The translations under genes were made by a program, and so were the position numbers. This document shows positions 1-8,131 of a stretch of DNA of 64,000 nt, piece after piece. How positions within the stretch are numbered: the first letter of the stretch is position 1; every line of letters starts with the position of its first letter. Source of the stretch: Nocardia takedensis NBRC 100417. Lineage in GTDB: Bacteria > Actinomycetota > Actinomycetes > Mycobacteriales > Mycobacteriaceae. The DNA lies in the NCBI RefSeq assembly GCF_000308695.1, contig NZ_BAGG01000123.1, positions 157,745-221,744 on the forward strand, given 5' to 3'. The notes below the pieces were generated by a model that made no database searches, was not told the origin of the DNA, and saw only the letters and a list, made by a program, of their open reading frames with translations.

Positions 1-537
1 GTCCTGCAAGTGCTCACCTACATCAAACGCCGCGGCACCGAGATCGGCGGTCCGACCGGGGAACTCGCGCGGCGGGCGGGCGAGCAGGAGGTGGCGCTGC
101 GGGTACTGATCTCCGAGCAGGGCGAACGCACCGACGAGGGCGGCGCGGAGGTGGACCTGCGTCCGCTGCTGACCGCGCACGCCACCCCGACGGTGTTCGT
201 CTCCACCCCGGGCGACCCGGTGCCGATGGGCCGGTGGTCGGCCACCGAGATCGCCGCCGCCGTCGCCACCGCGCTGTCCAACGTCGACCGGCACGCCGGA
301 CCGGACGCGAAAGCGTATGTGCTGTTGGAGGACACCGGCGCGGAGGTGATCGTCAGCGTGCGCGACGACGGCGTCGGCATCGAGGCGGGCCGCCTGGAAC
401 AGGCCGAGGCCGAGGGCCGCATGGGGGTGTCGCGGTCGATCGTCGGCCGCGTCGAGGCGCTGGGCGGACGCGCCGAACTGCTCACCGAGGGCGCGGGCGA
501 GGGCGTCGAATGGGAATTCCACCTTCCGCGCGGCTGA
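1..537 (+). CDS. Sensor histidine kinase, C-terminal fragment (MacS-like)
   Basis: The reading frame is open from the first base, so the 5' part of this gene lies outside the window. The visible ~178 residues carry a HATPase_c domain: an N-box like segment (ALSNVDRHAG) and a G1 motif (DDGVGI), ending in the usual FHLPRG-type strand. The sensor and the phospho-accepting His are not visible. A NarL/LuxR response regulator starts 66 bp downstream, so the pair is probably a two-component system of the MacS/NarL type. The signal sensed cannot be read from this fragment. Confidence 0.85.
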   Translation, partial: VLQVLTYIKRRGTEIGGPTGELARRAGEQEVALRVLISEQGERTDEGGAEVDLRPLLTAHATPTVFVSTPGDPVPMGRWSATEIAAAVATALSNVDRHAGPDAKAYVLLEDTGAEVIVSVRDDGVGIEAGRLEQAEAEGRMGVSRSIVGRVEALGGRAELLTEGAGEGVEWEFHLPRG

Positions 538-603
538 CCGGCGATCTGGCACGATGAGGGCCGGGCGGCGGAGGCCGCGGGAGAACGGCACGGGAGGTGC
601 GCG

Positions 604-1272
604 GTGACCGACGCGGAGACGGTCCAGGCCATTTCGGTGATGGTCGTGGACGACCATCCGATGTGGCGCGACGGTGTCTCGCGCGATCTGACCGAGGCCG
701 GATTCGATGTCGCGGCCACCGCCGACGGGGTCGGGGCGGCCACCCGCAGGGCCGCCGCGGTGCGTCCCTCGGTGGTGCTCATGGACATGCAACTGCCCGA
801 CGGCAACGGCGCGCAGGCCACCGCCGAGGTGCTGCGGGTCTCCCCGCATTCGCGGGTGCTGGTGCTCTCGGCCTCGGCCGAACGCGAGGACGTGCTCGAC
901 GCGATCAAGGCGGGCGCTTCCGGTTACCTGGTCAAGAGCGCGTCGATCGCCGAACTGGTGGAGGCGGTGCGCGCCACCGCCGCGGGTCAGCCGGTGTTCA
1001 CCCCGGGGCTGGCCGGTCTGGTACTCGGCGAATACCGCCGCATGGCGACCACACCCGCCGAACCCGACGAACCGCACCGCCCCGCGTTGACCGACCGGGA
1101 GACCGAGGTGCTGCGGATGGTCGCCAAGGGGCTCTCGGCCAAACAGATCGCGGCTCGCCTGAATCTGAGTCACCGCACCGTCGAGAACCACGTCCAGGCC
1201 ACCTTGCGCAAACTACAATTGGCCAACCGGGTGGAACTCACCCGCTACGCGATCGAGCAGGGGCTCGAATAG
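604..1272 (+). CDS. NarL/LuxR-family response regulator
   Basis: A 222-residue two-domain regulator. The receiver domain (about residues 10-130) has the acidic pair D16-D17 and the likely phospho-acceptor D61 in VVLMDMQLPDG, with the conserved Lys in YLVKSA. The C-terminal LuxR helix-turn-helix (about 158-220) contains LTDRETEVLRMVAKG and SHRTVENHV. It follows the histidine kinase fragment and is expected to be its partner, binding DNA after phosphorylation. The GTG start at 604 sits just after a GGGAGGTGCG ribosome-binding stretch. Target genes are unknown; the DUF1707 gene downstream is a candidate. Confidence 0.93.
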   Translation: MTDAETVQAISVMVVDDHPMWRDGVSRDLTEAGFDVAATADGVGAATRRAAAVRPSVVLMDMQLPDGNGAQATAEVLRVSPHSRVLVLSASAEREDVLDAIKAGASGYLVKSASIAELVEAVRATAAGQPVFTPGLAGLVLGEYRRMATTPAEPDEPHRPALTDRETEVLRMVAKGLSAKQIAARLNLSHRTVENHVQATLRKLQLANRVELTRYAIEQGLE

Positions 1273-1355
1273 CCTCCGGTGGTTCGCGAGGACGAGCGCG
1301 GAATCCGGGTTCGCCCTGATGTCGCGCACGGCCGCGCGTCGGTAACCTCGAAGAC

Positions 1356-2099
1356 ATGGTCGGCCCCGAATCCGAATCCGCGCCCTCGGGACCCGCCGCC
1401 TTCGGCTCGGCACCCAGCGAGACCGTGGGCGATCGGGAACTGCGCGTCTCCGACGCCGAACGCGAACACGTCGGACAACTGCTGCAACGCGCCGTCGGTC
1501 TCGGCATGCTGTCGCTGGGCGAGTTCACCGAGCGCATGGACACCGCCCTGGCGGCCAAGACCCGCGCCGAACTGAACTCGGTGCTCATCGATCTACCGGG
1601 CGTCCGGTTGGTCGGGCAGCCCACGGCCGCGCCGCGCACCCACTTCGTCAACGCCGCGCAGGCGTTCGGCAACGCCGCGCAGTCGTTCACGCGTCCGCGT
1701 CCCGCTCCGCCGCGGCCGACGGCGGGCACCCCTGGCAACGTCATCCGCTCGCGCATGTCCGGCGTGAATCGGCGCGGCCCGTGGCAGGTCGCGCCCAGTC
1801 TGCTGCTGAACAACTGGTTCTCCGGGGTGACGCTGGACTTCACCGAGGCGGTGATGACCACCCAGGTGGTCGAACTGCACGTGGACGACTATTGCAGTTC
1901 GCTGACGCTGATCGTCCCGTCGGAGGCCACGGTCGACCTCAACGGCGTGGACCTGGTCGGCTCCAGCATCAACAACAAGGTCCGCACCGGCCCCCCGCTG
2001 GGCAGGTTGCACCTGGTCGTGCACGGCAGCATCCGGTTCGGTTCGCTGACCGCCAAGCACCCGTTCGCCGCGCACTGGCGCAAACTGCTCGGCCACTGA
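1356..2099 (+). CDS. DUF1707 domain protein
   Basis: A 247-residue protein. Residues about 24-80 match the DUF1707 (SHOCT-like) pattern: RELRVSDAEREHVGQLL, then LGEFTERMDTALAAKTRAEL. A Pro/Ala-rich linker follows. The C-terminal half (about 140-245) looks like a beta-rich domain with repeated short hydrophobic strands, as in the cell-wall-active DUF2154-like proteins. No clear membrane helix or signal peptide is visible. DUF1707 proteins are common in actinobacteria and often sit near sensor systems; the molecular role is not established. It may be co-transcribed with the regulator 84 bp upstream. Confidence 0.8.
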   Translation: MVGPESESAPSGPAAFGSAPSETVGDRELRVSDAEREHVGQLLQRAVGLGMLSLGEFTERMDTALAAKTRAELNSVLIDLPGVRLVGQPTAAPRTHFVNAAQAFGNAAQSFTRPRPAPPRPTAGTPGNVIRSRMSGVNRRGPWQVAPSLLLNNWFSGVTLDFTEAVMTTQVVELHVDDYCSSLTLIVPSEATVDLNGVDLVGSSINNKVRTGPPLGRLHLVVHGSIRFGSLTAKHPFAAHWRKLLGH

Positions 2100-2186
2100 G
2101 GTCCGGCACACGTCAGCGAACCGCCCGCCAGGGCTGATTCGACGCCCCGGCGGCGGGCGAAGTCGGCGCCGCCGCCGCGCGGTCGA

Positions 2187-3875
2187 TCAGGGTTCCGGCG
2201 AAGCGAGGGATTGCAGCATCCGCGCGGCCATCCTGCTGGTCGCGTTGTCGCTGTCGGCGTCGTCGATGTGGATGGCGAAGGCCAGATCGCCCATGGTGGC
2301 GATCAGCCATCCGTCGCCGTTGGCGGTCGCGGCGAATCCGGTGACGTCGCGGTAGGGACGCAGCGGCGTGAACTCCGGGCTGCCCGCCGAATCGCGCAGC
2401 ATCGTGCGCAACCGGTCGGTGACCTCGCCGGGCAGCGGCGGCAGTTCGGCGTCGATGCTGCCGGGATGACCGAGGGCGATCATCGGGGCGGGCACCCCGC
2501 CGCGCGCGATGGCGGCGGCCGCGATGGCCATCCCGAACGGGCTGGCCAGCACCGCGTCGGCGCCGCCGCCCTGGCGGACCTGTTCGGCGCTGCGGCCCGC
2601 GATGGCGAGCCTGCCGGTCACCTCGTCCAGGCCGGGGACCTGGAAGTCCAGGCCGACGCCGAGTTTGGTGGCGGCTTCGGCGGCCTCCTGCACGGACACG
2701 TCCTGCGGGGCCTTCTTGTCGGCGGCGGAGACGAGCGCCCGGAACAGTTCGATATTGCGCCCCACCGGGTAGAGCCCGGTGAACGCGACGGGCCCGTGTT
2801 CGCTGGCCTGACTGTTCTGCGCGACGGCGACGACCGCGCCGCTGGAGGGCTGGATGGCGACGATCGAGGCGGGCGTGCCGACGCTGACCACCGCGTCCTC
2901 GGCGGCGCGCTGCAACCGCTGGTCCATGGTGGCGGCGATATCGGGTCCGGGCGGGCCCTGGTAGCCGGCGACCTGGTTGACGAAGCGACCGTCGGCCTCG
3001 AAGACCTGCACGCCCCAGCCGGAGTGCTGCTCCTGGCTGTCCTGCCACACCTTGCGCAAGGCGTCGAGTTGCGGGGACCAGACGCGGCGGTCGGAGGAGA
3101 TCAGCCGGGGCTGTTTCTCCATGACGACGCCGGGAATCGGGGCCATCCGCGGTTCGAGGATCTCGAAATCGCCTTCGCGCAGGTTGACCGCGACGACGGG
3201 CTTGCCCTGCGAACCGGCCAACTGCTGCATCAGCGACGGACCGGTGATCAGCGGCGCGACCGGTTCGATGGCGTCGGCGAGCGCGTTGGTCGAGCCGACC
3301 GGGTCGTTGGTCTTGGTCGGATCGAGTTTGATCACGTTGATGACCTGCTCGTGCATCAGCGGCGCGCCGGTGATGTCGACCACGCGCGGCGGGGGCGCGG
3401 GCATGGTGCGGACCAGTTTCACCGTGCGGTTGTTGGCGAGGTCCGGCATGATCAGCCCGGGTTCCCAGGAGATTCGCCAGCCGATCGCCAGCTTGCGGAC
3501 GGTGCCCTGGAGGCTGTAGGTCCAGTTCCGGTTCTCGCCGAAGTTCCAGGCGACGTCGACGCTGAAGATGCCCTGCTGGGCGTCCAGTCCGATGAACTGG
3601 GTCTTGCGGTAGTCGACGGTGCCCGGTTCCAGGCCCTCGAAGATCTGTTTGAGCGTCGCCTCGGCGGCGTTGGGGTAGGAGGTCAGGCCCGCGGCCTCGG
3701 TGTAGTCACGGTCGTCGATCAGTTCGGTGAACCGCTCGACGATGTCCTCGGCTTCGTTCGGTTCCGGCTGGAATCCACACGATCCCAGTGCTATCACCAC
3801 AGCCGCTATCCCCGTGAGTGCGAACGCGCCCCGGAGGCGAAAGCGGCGGGATCCCCACACATCCATGTCGCCCAC
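2187..3875 (-). CDS. Penicillin-binding-protein-like lipoprotein, catalytic motifs missing
   Basis: A 562-residue protein with an N-terminal signal and a plausible lipobox (LGSC), so probably anchored outside the cell. Residues about 40-160 resemble the NTF2-like MecA_N domain, followed by a PBP dimerisation region and a transpeptidase-like domain (about 330-560). The architecture is that of the Rv2864c/PBP2a type of class B penicillin-binding lipoprotein. The catalytic SxxK is not there: the equivalent segment reads YPVGRNIELF near residue 373. The KTG box is replaced by DVTGFAAT near 511, and the stretch that should hold SxN is shortened. It is therefore probably a pseudo-transpeptidase with a binding or scaffolding role. 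The start may be GTG 3875 or ATG 3866. Confidence 0.82.
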   Translation of the reverse strand: MGDMDVWGSRRFRLRGAFALTGIAAVVIALGSCGFQPEPNEAEDIVERFTELIDDRDYTEAAGLTSYPNAAEATLKQIFEGLEPGTVDYRKTQFIGLDAQQGIFSVDVAWNFGENRNWTYSLQGTVRKLAIGWRISWEPGLIMPDLANNRTVKLVRTMPAPPPRVVDITGAPLMHEQVINVIKLDPTKTNDPVGSTNALADAIEPVAPLITGPSLMQQLAGSQGKPVVAVNLREGDFEILEPRMAPIPGVVMEKQPRLISSDRRVWSPQLDALRKVWQDSQEQHSGWGVQVFEADGRFVNQVAGYQGPPGPDIAATMDQRLQRAAEDAVVSVGTPASIVAIQPSSGAVVAVAQNSQASEHGPVAFTGLYPVGRNIELFRALVSAADKKAPQDVSVQEAAEAATKLGVGLDFQVPGLDEVTGRLAIAGRSAEQVRQGGGADAVLASPFGMAIAAAAIARGGVPAPMIALGHPGSIDAELPPLPGEVTDRLRTMLRDSAGSPEFTPLRPYRDVTGFAATANGDGWLIATMGDLAFAIHIDDADSDNATSRMAARMLQSLASPEP

Positions 3876-4277
3876 TCTTCACTCTTGTCACTTCCGCAAC
3901 AAGATCACCGTACCTGAACTTTATCGACCCGTAAGCGCCCCGTTAGCTGGGACGTTACCCATGCTCAGCATCTCGATTGTGCCCCAGATCGCGACGCGGA
4001 GGGGTCGATCGTGAACGGTGTCCAGTCACAAGGCGATAACCGGCCGCCGTTACCGTACCGGTCGGGACTCGACGGCGGACCATTACCGTCAACCTCGGGA
4101 ATCCGTCCGGAGATTCGCGCCCCGCACCGTCGCGGCGCCCACGGGTTCCCCCTGGGGGTACCCCCTCGCGCACCGTTTCACTCCTAGCGGAACCACGCGC
4201 GCTTCTAGCGACGTAATCTTGTAATCACTGCACCGTCGTAGGCACGGTGACAAGGAAAGCAGAACGCAGGTGATCCC
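3876..4277. other. Divergent intergenic region, 402 bp
   Basis: It separates the divergent PBP-like gene and the gene starting at 4278. I see no convincing gene. A 12-bp palindrome GGGGGTACCCCC lies at 4154-4165. An inverted repeat CACCGT-7-ACGGTG lies at 4231-4249, close to the start of the right-hand gene, and could be an operator or the 5' end of its leader. A GAACGCAGGTGAT stretch just before 4278 supplies a weak ribosome-binding site. Promoters for both genes must lie here, but none matches a consensus well enough to mark. Confidence 0.5.
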
Positions 4278-4874
4278 ATGGGACACGACAACAAGGGACG
4301 TCGTTTCGGCAGGTCCGGCGGCTGGCAGCAAGCCGATCTCCCCGATCCGTCCGATGTGCCCGATTGGTTCGCCGGAAGGTTGCCCATTGACTGGTTCGCG
4401 GGCAGTCCGCTGATCGAGATCGACCGCGAGGAGATCGTCGTCATCGGCGAACTCCCGCTGCCGAAACCCGACAAGCCCACCGCGGGCGAGGCCGACGCGC
4501 CCACCGAACAGTTGCCGAAGGCCACCAAGGAGGGCGCGATCGCCCGCTTCCGCGAATCCACGCGGCCCGCCCGCATGCAGATCGCGGGCGAGGCCCAGCA
4601 CCGCTACGGACGCAATGTCGCGTGGGGCGTCTCGGTGGACGGCGAACGGATCATGTTCACCCAGTTGGCCGTTCCGGTCATGACCCGACTGCGCCAACCC
4701 GAGCGCAAGGTGCTCGACACCCTGGTCGATTCCGGGGTCGCGCGTTCCCGCGCCGACGCGCTGGCCTGGACGGTCAAGTTGGCGGGCAAGCACGCCGAAT
4801 CCTGGCTCGAGGAACTGCGCTCGGCCATGCGCAAGGTGGACGACCTGCGCTCGGAGGGCCCACAGGGTCTGTGA
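4278..4874 (+). CDS. Conserved hypothetical protein
   Basis: A 198-residue soluble protein I cannot assign to a named family. The N-terminus is polar and proline/aspartate-rich with two DWFAG repeats (around residues 33-50). The middle contains an acidic linker. The C-terminal 100 residues alternate a short beta stretch (GVSVDGERIMFTQLAVPV) with helices (RSRADALAWTVKLAGKHAESWLEELRSAM). The last helices recall the C-terminal extensions of ribbon-helix-helix proteins, but no DNA-binding motif is evident. It precedes aroQ by about 30 bp, so the two could share a transcript. No function is proposed. Confidence 0.75.
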   Translation: MGHDNKGRRFGRSGGWQQADLPDPSDVPDWFAGRLPIDWFAGSPLIEIDREEIVVIGELPLPKPDKPTAGEADAPTEQLPKATKEGAIARFRESTRPARMQIAGEAQHRYGRNVAWGVSVDGERIMFTQLAVPVMTRLRQPERKVLDTLVDSGVARSRADALAWTVKLAGKHAESWLEELRSAMRKVDDLRSEGPQGL

Positions 4875-4905
4875 CCGCGCGGATCGGGGCGGCTAGGGTT
4901 TGACC

Positions 4906-5346
4906 ATGGCCGCCACCGTCGCCCCGATCCTCGTCCTCAACGGGCCGAACCTGAACATGCTCGGCACCCGGCAACCGGAGGTCTACGGCGCGGAGACCTT
5001 GGCCGACGTGGTCGACCTGTGCCGGTCCACGGCCGCCCGCTTCGACCGGGAGATCGTGGCGTTCCAGTCCAATTCCGAAGGCGCGCTGATCGATCGGATC
5101 CACGCGGCGCGCGGCGAGATCTCGGGCATCGTGGTGAATCCGGGCGGGCTGACCCACACCTCGGTGGCGCTGCGCGACGCGCTGGTGATCCCCGAGGCGC
5201 CGATCGTGGAGGTGCACATCAGCAATGTGCACGCCCGCGAGGAGTTCCGGCACCATTCCTTCGTCTCCGGGATCGCCACGGCGGTCATCGCGGGCATGGG
5301 CATCCGCGGCTACGCCGCCGCCGTGGAATTCCTGGCCACGCGGTAA
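4906..5346 (+). CDS. aroQ: Type II 3-dehydroquinate dehydratase
   Basis: This enzyme converts 3-dehydroquinate to 3-dehydroshikimate in the shikimate pathway. The protein is 146 residues, the normal size of the dodecameric type II enzyme. Family landmarks are the N-terminal ILVLNGPNLNMLGTRQPEVYG (catalytic Tyr region), NSEGALID, the substrate-binding NPGGLTHTSVALRDAL and EVHISNVHAREEFRHHSF with the catalytic His. ATG 4906 is preferred over the in-frame TTG at 4900 because the core strand begins shortly after it. No other shikimate gene is visible nearby. Confidence 0.96.
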   Translation: MAATVAPILVLNGPNLNMLGTRQPEVYGAETLADVVDLCRSTAARFDREIVAFQSNSEGALIDRIHAARGEISGIVVNPGGLTHTSVALRDALVIPEAPIVEVHISNVHAREEFRHHSFVSGIATAVIAGMGIRGYAAAVEFLATR

Positions 5347-5349
5347 CGG

Positions 5350-5796
5350 TCAACCGATACGGAACACCGGGAAGCCCGGCGCGATCTCGGCCAACTGCTC
5401 GTCGGTGGCGTCCTTGGTGACGCCCTCGAAGAACTTGCCCACTTCCCAGCCCCATCTGCGCAGGTAGAGGCGCAGCAGCGGGACCTTCTCGGCATCGGGG
5501 ACCTCGGTGGCGGCGAACGGTTCGACCTTGCGGCCAAGGCGCAGTTCCCCGGTACCCGCGGCCCGCAGGTTCTTCACCCACTGCGTGTGCCCGCGCGGCG
5601 CGACCAAGTAGCGCGCGCCGTCCTCGGTCTCCAGCAGATTCACCATCGTGGTGCGCCATTCCCCGCTCTTGCGGCCGCGCACCGCCAGCAGGCGCGAACC
5701 CAGCACGCTGATCCCGATCCTGGGCAGCCAGTTGAAGATCCGGTTCATCAGCGGGTCGATACCCGTGGGGGCGATGTAGCGGGCGCCGGCGTTCAT
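5350..5796 (-). CDS. Nitroreductase/deazaflavin-dependent oxidoreductase (DUF385, Ddn-like)
   Basis: A 148-residue protein of the actinobacterial split-barrel family that uses the deazaflavin F420. The core shows SRLLAVRGRKSGEWRTTMVNLLE and YLVAPRGHTQWVKNLRAAG, the typical cofactor-binding signature of Ddn-like proteins. ATG 5796 is chosen because GAAGGAGAAGTC lies immediately upstream, rather than the longer in-frame starts. Two copies of a palindromic operator lie upstream of the start, so the gene is probably controlled by a TetR-type repressor. No such repressor is encoded next to it. The physiological substrate is unknown. Confidence 0.87.
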   Translation of the reverse strand: MNAGARYIAPTGIDPLMNRIFNWLPRIGISVLGSRLLAVRGRKSGEWRTTMVNLLETEDGARYLVAPRGHTQWVKNLRAAGTGELRLGRKVEPFAATEVPDAEKVPLLRLYLRRWGWEVGKFFEGVTKDATDEQLAEIAPGFPVFRIG

Positions 5797-5809
5797 GACT
5801 TCTCCTTCG

Positions 5810-5822
5810 TGAGCACTGCTCT
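5810..5822. promoter_or_regulatory. Operator-like palindrome, proximal copy
   Basis: The sequence TGAGCACTGCTCT differs by one base from the perfect palindrome at 5862-5874. It lies 14 bp upstream of the DUF385 start, a position where bound repressor would block transcription. TetR-family repressors commonly bind such short odd-centred palindromes; the identity of the repressor is inference. Confidence 0.6.
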
Positions 5823-5861
5823 CTGTTGAGACCAGTGTTCCACGGGTGGGCCCGCAAAACA

Positions 5862-5874
5862 AGAGCACTGCTCT
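5862..5874. promoter_or_regulatory. Operator-like palindrome, distal copy
   Basis: AGAGCACTGCTCT is a perfect 6-1-6 palindrome. Its centre is 52 bp from the centre of the proximal copy, about five helical turns. The pair brackets the likely promoter of the DUF385 gene and also lies about 100 bp before the divergent ABC transporter operon, so both units might respond. Confidence 0.6.
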
Positions 5875-5971
5875 CTATCTTTCGCCCCCGTTGCGGCTGC
5901 GACAGCATTGTTGCCGCTAAATGTAGTAGGTATGCTACGAATCATCAGCGACCCACAACAGGGAGGGAACC

Positions 5972-6895
5972 ATGACGGTGGGTGAAGGCGTCACGATCGA
6001 CGTCACCGGACTGCGGATGCGCTACGGGAGCACCGACGTCCTACAGGAGGTGGGCCTGCGCGCGCATCGGGGAGAGGTCCTGGTCCTGCTCGGCCCCAAC
6101 GGGGCGGGCAAGACCACCACGATCGAGATCCTCGAGGGTTTTCGGAAACGTTCGGCGGGAACGGTTTCGGTGCTCGGGGTCGATCCGGCCGAAGGCGACG
6201 AAGCGTGGCGGGCCCGGGTCGGCGTGGTATTGCAGTCCTGGCGCGACCACGGCAAATGGCGGGTGCGCGAACTACTCGACCACCTCGGCTCCTTCTACGC
6301 CCCCTACGCCGACAGCACCGCGCTGCGCCCGTGGGCCACCGGCGAACTGCTCGCGCTGGTCGGCCTCACCGAACAGGCCGAGGCCAGGATCAACACGCTC
6401 TCCGGCGGCCGGCGCCGACGCATGGACGTCGCGATCGGGGTGGTCGGCCGTCCCGAGGTGCTGTTCCTCGACGAGCCGACCGCGGGCCTCGACCCGCAGG
6501 CCCGGCGCGAATTCCACGACCTGGTGCACCGACTCGCCGACGAACACGCCACCACGGTGCTGCTGACCACCCACGACATGGACGAAGCCGACAAACTCGC
6601 CGACCGCATCCTCATCCTGGCGGGCGGCCGGATCATCGCCGACGGCACCGCCGACGACCTGGCCCGCCGCATCGCGGGCGAGGCCGAGGTGCGCTGGACC
6701 CGGGACGGGCGACGCTTCGTCCACACCACCGTGGAATCCACGAAATTCGTGCACGACCTGTTCGAACAGCACGGCGACGGCATCGCCGAACTCGAGGTGC
6801 GCCGCGCCTCGCTGGAGGACACCTACATGACCCTGGTCCGCCGCCACGACGCCGGCCAGACCGATATCCGCACCCTCGAGGAGGTCTCCCGATGA
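5972..6895 (+). CDS. ABC-2 type exporter ATP-binding protein
   Basis: A 307-residue DrrA/CcmA-like ATPase. Walker A is GPNGAGKTT at residues 41-49, the signature is LSGGRRRR, Walker B is VLFLDEPTAGLD, and the switch His is in LLTTHDMDEA. A C-terminal extension of about 80 residues is typical of antibiotic or lipid exporters. It overlaps the permease gene by four bases (ATGA) and an XRE regulator follows, giving a three-gene exporter operon. Upstream at about 5920-5940 is an AT-richer segment with GTAG and CTAC arms that may hold its promoter. The exported substrate is unknown. Confidence 0.93.
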   Translation: MTVGEGVTIDVTGLRMRYGSTDVLQEVGLRAHRGEVLVLLGPNGAGKTTTIEILEGFRKRSAGTVSVLGVDPAEGDEAWRARVGVVLQSWRDHGKWRVRELLDHLGSFYAPYADSTALRPWATGELLALVGLTEQAEARINTLSGGRRRRMDVAIGVVGRPEVLFLDEPTAGLDPQARREFHDLVHRLADEHATTVLLTTHDMDEADKLADRILILAGGRIIADGTADDLARRIAGEAEVRWTRDGRRFVHTTVESTKFVHDLFEQHGDGIAELEVRRASLEDTYMTLVRRHDAGQTDIRTLEEVSR

Positions 6896-7758
6896 GCCCG
6901 CGAACCGCGACCCCGCGCCGCACCGCGTTCCGCGCGGGCCTCACGCGCGCGGCGATCGAACTGCGCCAGACCTACACCAACGGCCAGGACCTGTTCGCCC
7001 AGTTCCTCACGCCCGCGGTCATTCTCGTCGCGCTGTTCTTCCTGCGCGACGGGTCCTTCCGCGACGTGCCGTGGAAGTTGGGGTCGCTGGCCCTGCCCGG
7101 CGTGCTGGGCAGCGTGATCGCCTTCAACGGCCTGTACGCGATCACGCAGTACCTGGTGCTAGACCGCGAGGACGGAACCCTGTTGCGCGCCAAGGCCGTA
7201 CCGAACGGCATGCTCGGCTACCTGGTCGGACGCATCGGCACCAGCGCGGGCACGGTCCTGGTGCAGATCGCGGTGCTGCTGGTCCTCGGCGGACTGATCG
7301 TGGGCGGACTGTCCCTCGGTGATCCCGGCGCGTGGGCGACGCTGCTGTGGGTGCTTGTCCTCGGCCTGCTCGCCACTTTGCCGCTCGGCGCGATCCTCGG
7401 TGCGACGCTGAACAATTCGTACAGCACCTTCCTGCTCACCATGCCGCTGATGGGGTTGATCGGCATCTCCGGCATCTACTACCCGATCACCGGCCTGCCC
7501 GGCTGGTTGCAGGCGGTCGGACAGGTCTTCCCGATGTACTGGCTGGGTCTGGGGATGCGTTCGGCGCTGCTGCCACCGGAAGCCGTGGTGGTGGAGATCG
7601 ACCAGTCCTGGCGGCATCTGGAGACCGTCGCGGTACTCGGCGGATGGGCCGTCGTAGGGTTGGCCTTCGCGCCCGCCCTGCTGCGGCGCATGGCCCGGCG
7701 CGAGTCGGGCGTCGGAATGGAGGAACGACGGGAGAAGGCGCTCCAGCGTGTCTACTGA
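6892..7758 (+). CDS. ABC-2 type exporter permease
   Basis: A 288-residue integral membrane protein with about six predicted hydrophobic helices, starting at ATG 6892, which overlaps the ATPase stop codon. The sequence contains the ABC-2 family pattern of a charged N-terminus, two early helices and a GISGIYYPITGLPGWLQ segment preceding the last helices. It should form the membrane channel for the ATPase encoded upstream. Its end overlaps the start of the regulator gene by eleven bases, indicating translational coupling. Confidence 0.9.
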   Translation: MSPRTATPRRTAFRAGLTRAAIELRQTYTNGQDLFAQFLTPAVILVALFFLRDGSFRDVPWKLGSLALPGVLGSVIAFNGLYAITQYLVLDREDGTLLRAKAVPNGMLGYLVGRIGTSAGTVLVQIAVLLVLGGLIVGGLSLGDPGAWATLLWVLVLGLLATLPLGAILGATLNNSYSTFLLTMPLMGLIGISGIYYPITGLPGWLQAVGQVFPMYWLGLGMRSALLPPEAVVVEIDQSWRHLETVAVLGGWAVVGLAFAPALLRRMARRESGVGMEERREKALQRVY

Positions 7759-7990
7759 GGCCATCTACAACCGGATCGCGATGCTGCGCGCCGAACGCGG
7801 GATCTCGCGGCGCGAACTGGCCGAGGCCCTCGGTGTCCATTACCAGACCGTCGGCTACCTCGAACGCGGCGAATACAGTCCCAGCCTGCACTTGGCGCTG
7901 CGGATAGCAGCCTACTTCGACGTCGCCGTGGAGGTGATCTTCTCCACCGATCCGTTCCCCCGCCTGGGGTCGCGCACCGAATCGGCCTGA
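7748..7990 (+). CDS. XRE-family small transcriptional regulator
   Basis: An 80-residue single-domain Cro/C1-type helix-turn-helix protein. The motif is clear: MLRAERGISRRELAEALGVHYQTVGYLERGEYSPS, followed by LALRIAAYFDVAVEVIFS, as in the short YozG-like regulators found beside ABC-2 exporters. It starts at GTG 7748 inside the end of the permease gene and is therefore almost certainly co-translated. It probably controls its own operon; no operator was identified with confidence. Confidence 0.9.
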   Translation: MSTEAIYNRIAMLRAERGISRRELAEALGVHYQTVGYLERGEYSPSLHLALRIAAYFDVAVEVIFSTDPFPRLGSRTESA

Positions 7991-8131
7991 CCTCCGCCGA
8001 CAGGTCCGGGCACCTGAGATCCGCCCGGGGGGCCGCAGGCGGTCCGCTCGGACCCACGGGTATGCGCACGCGGGCAGGTCGAACGGTATTGGGCGGGCAA
8101 GTGCACCGGGCGGTGCGGGGCATGGTCCGAC

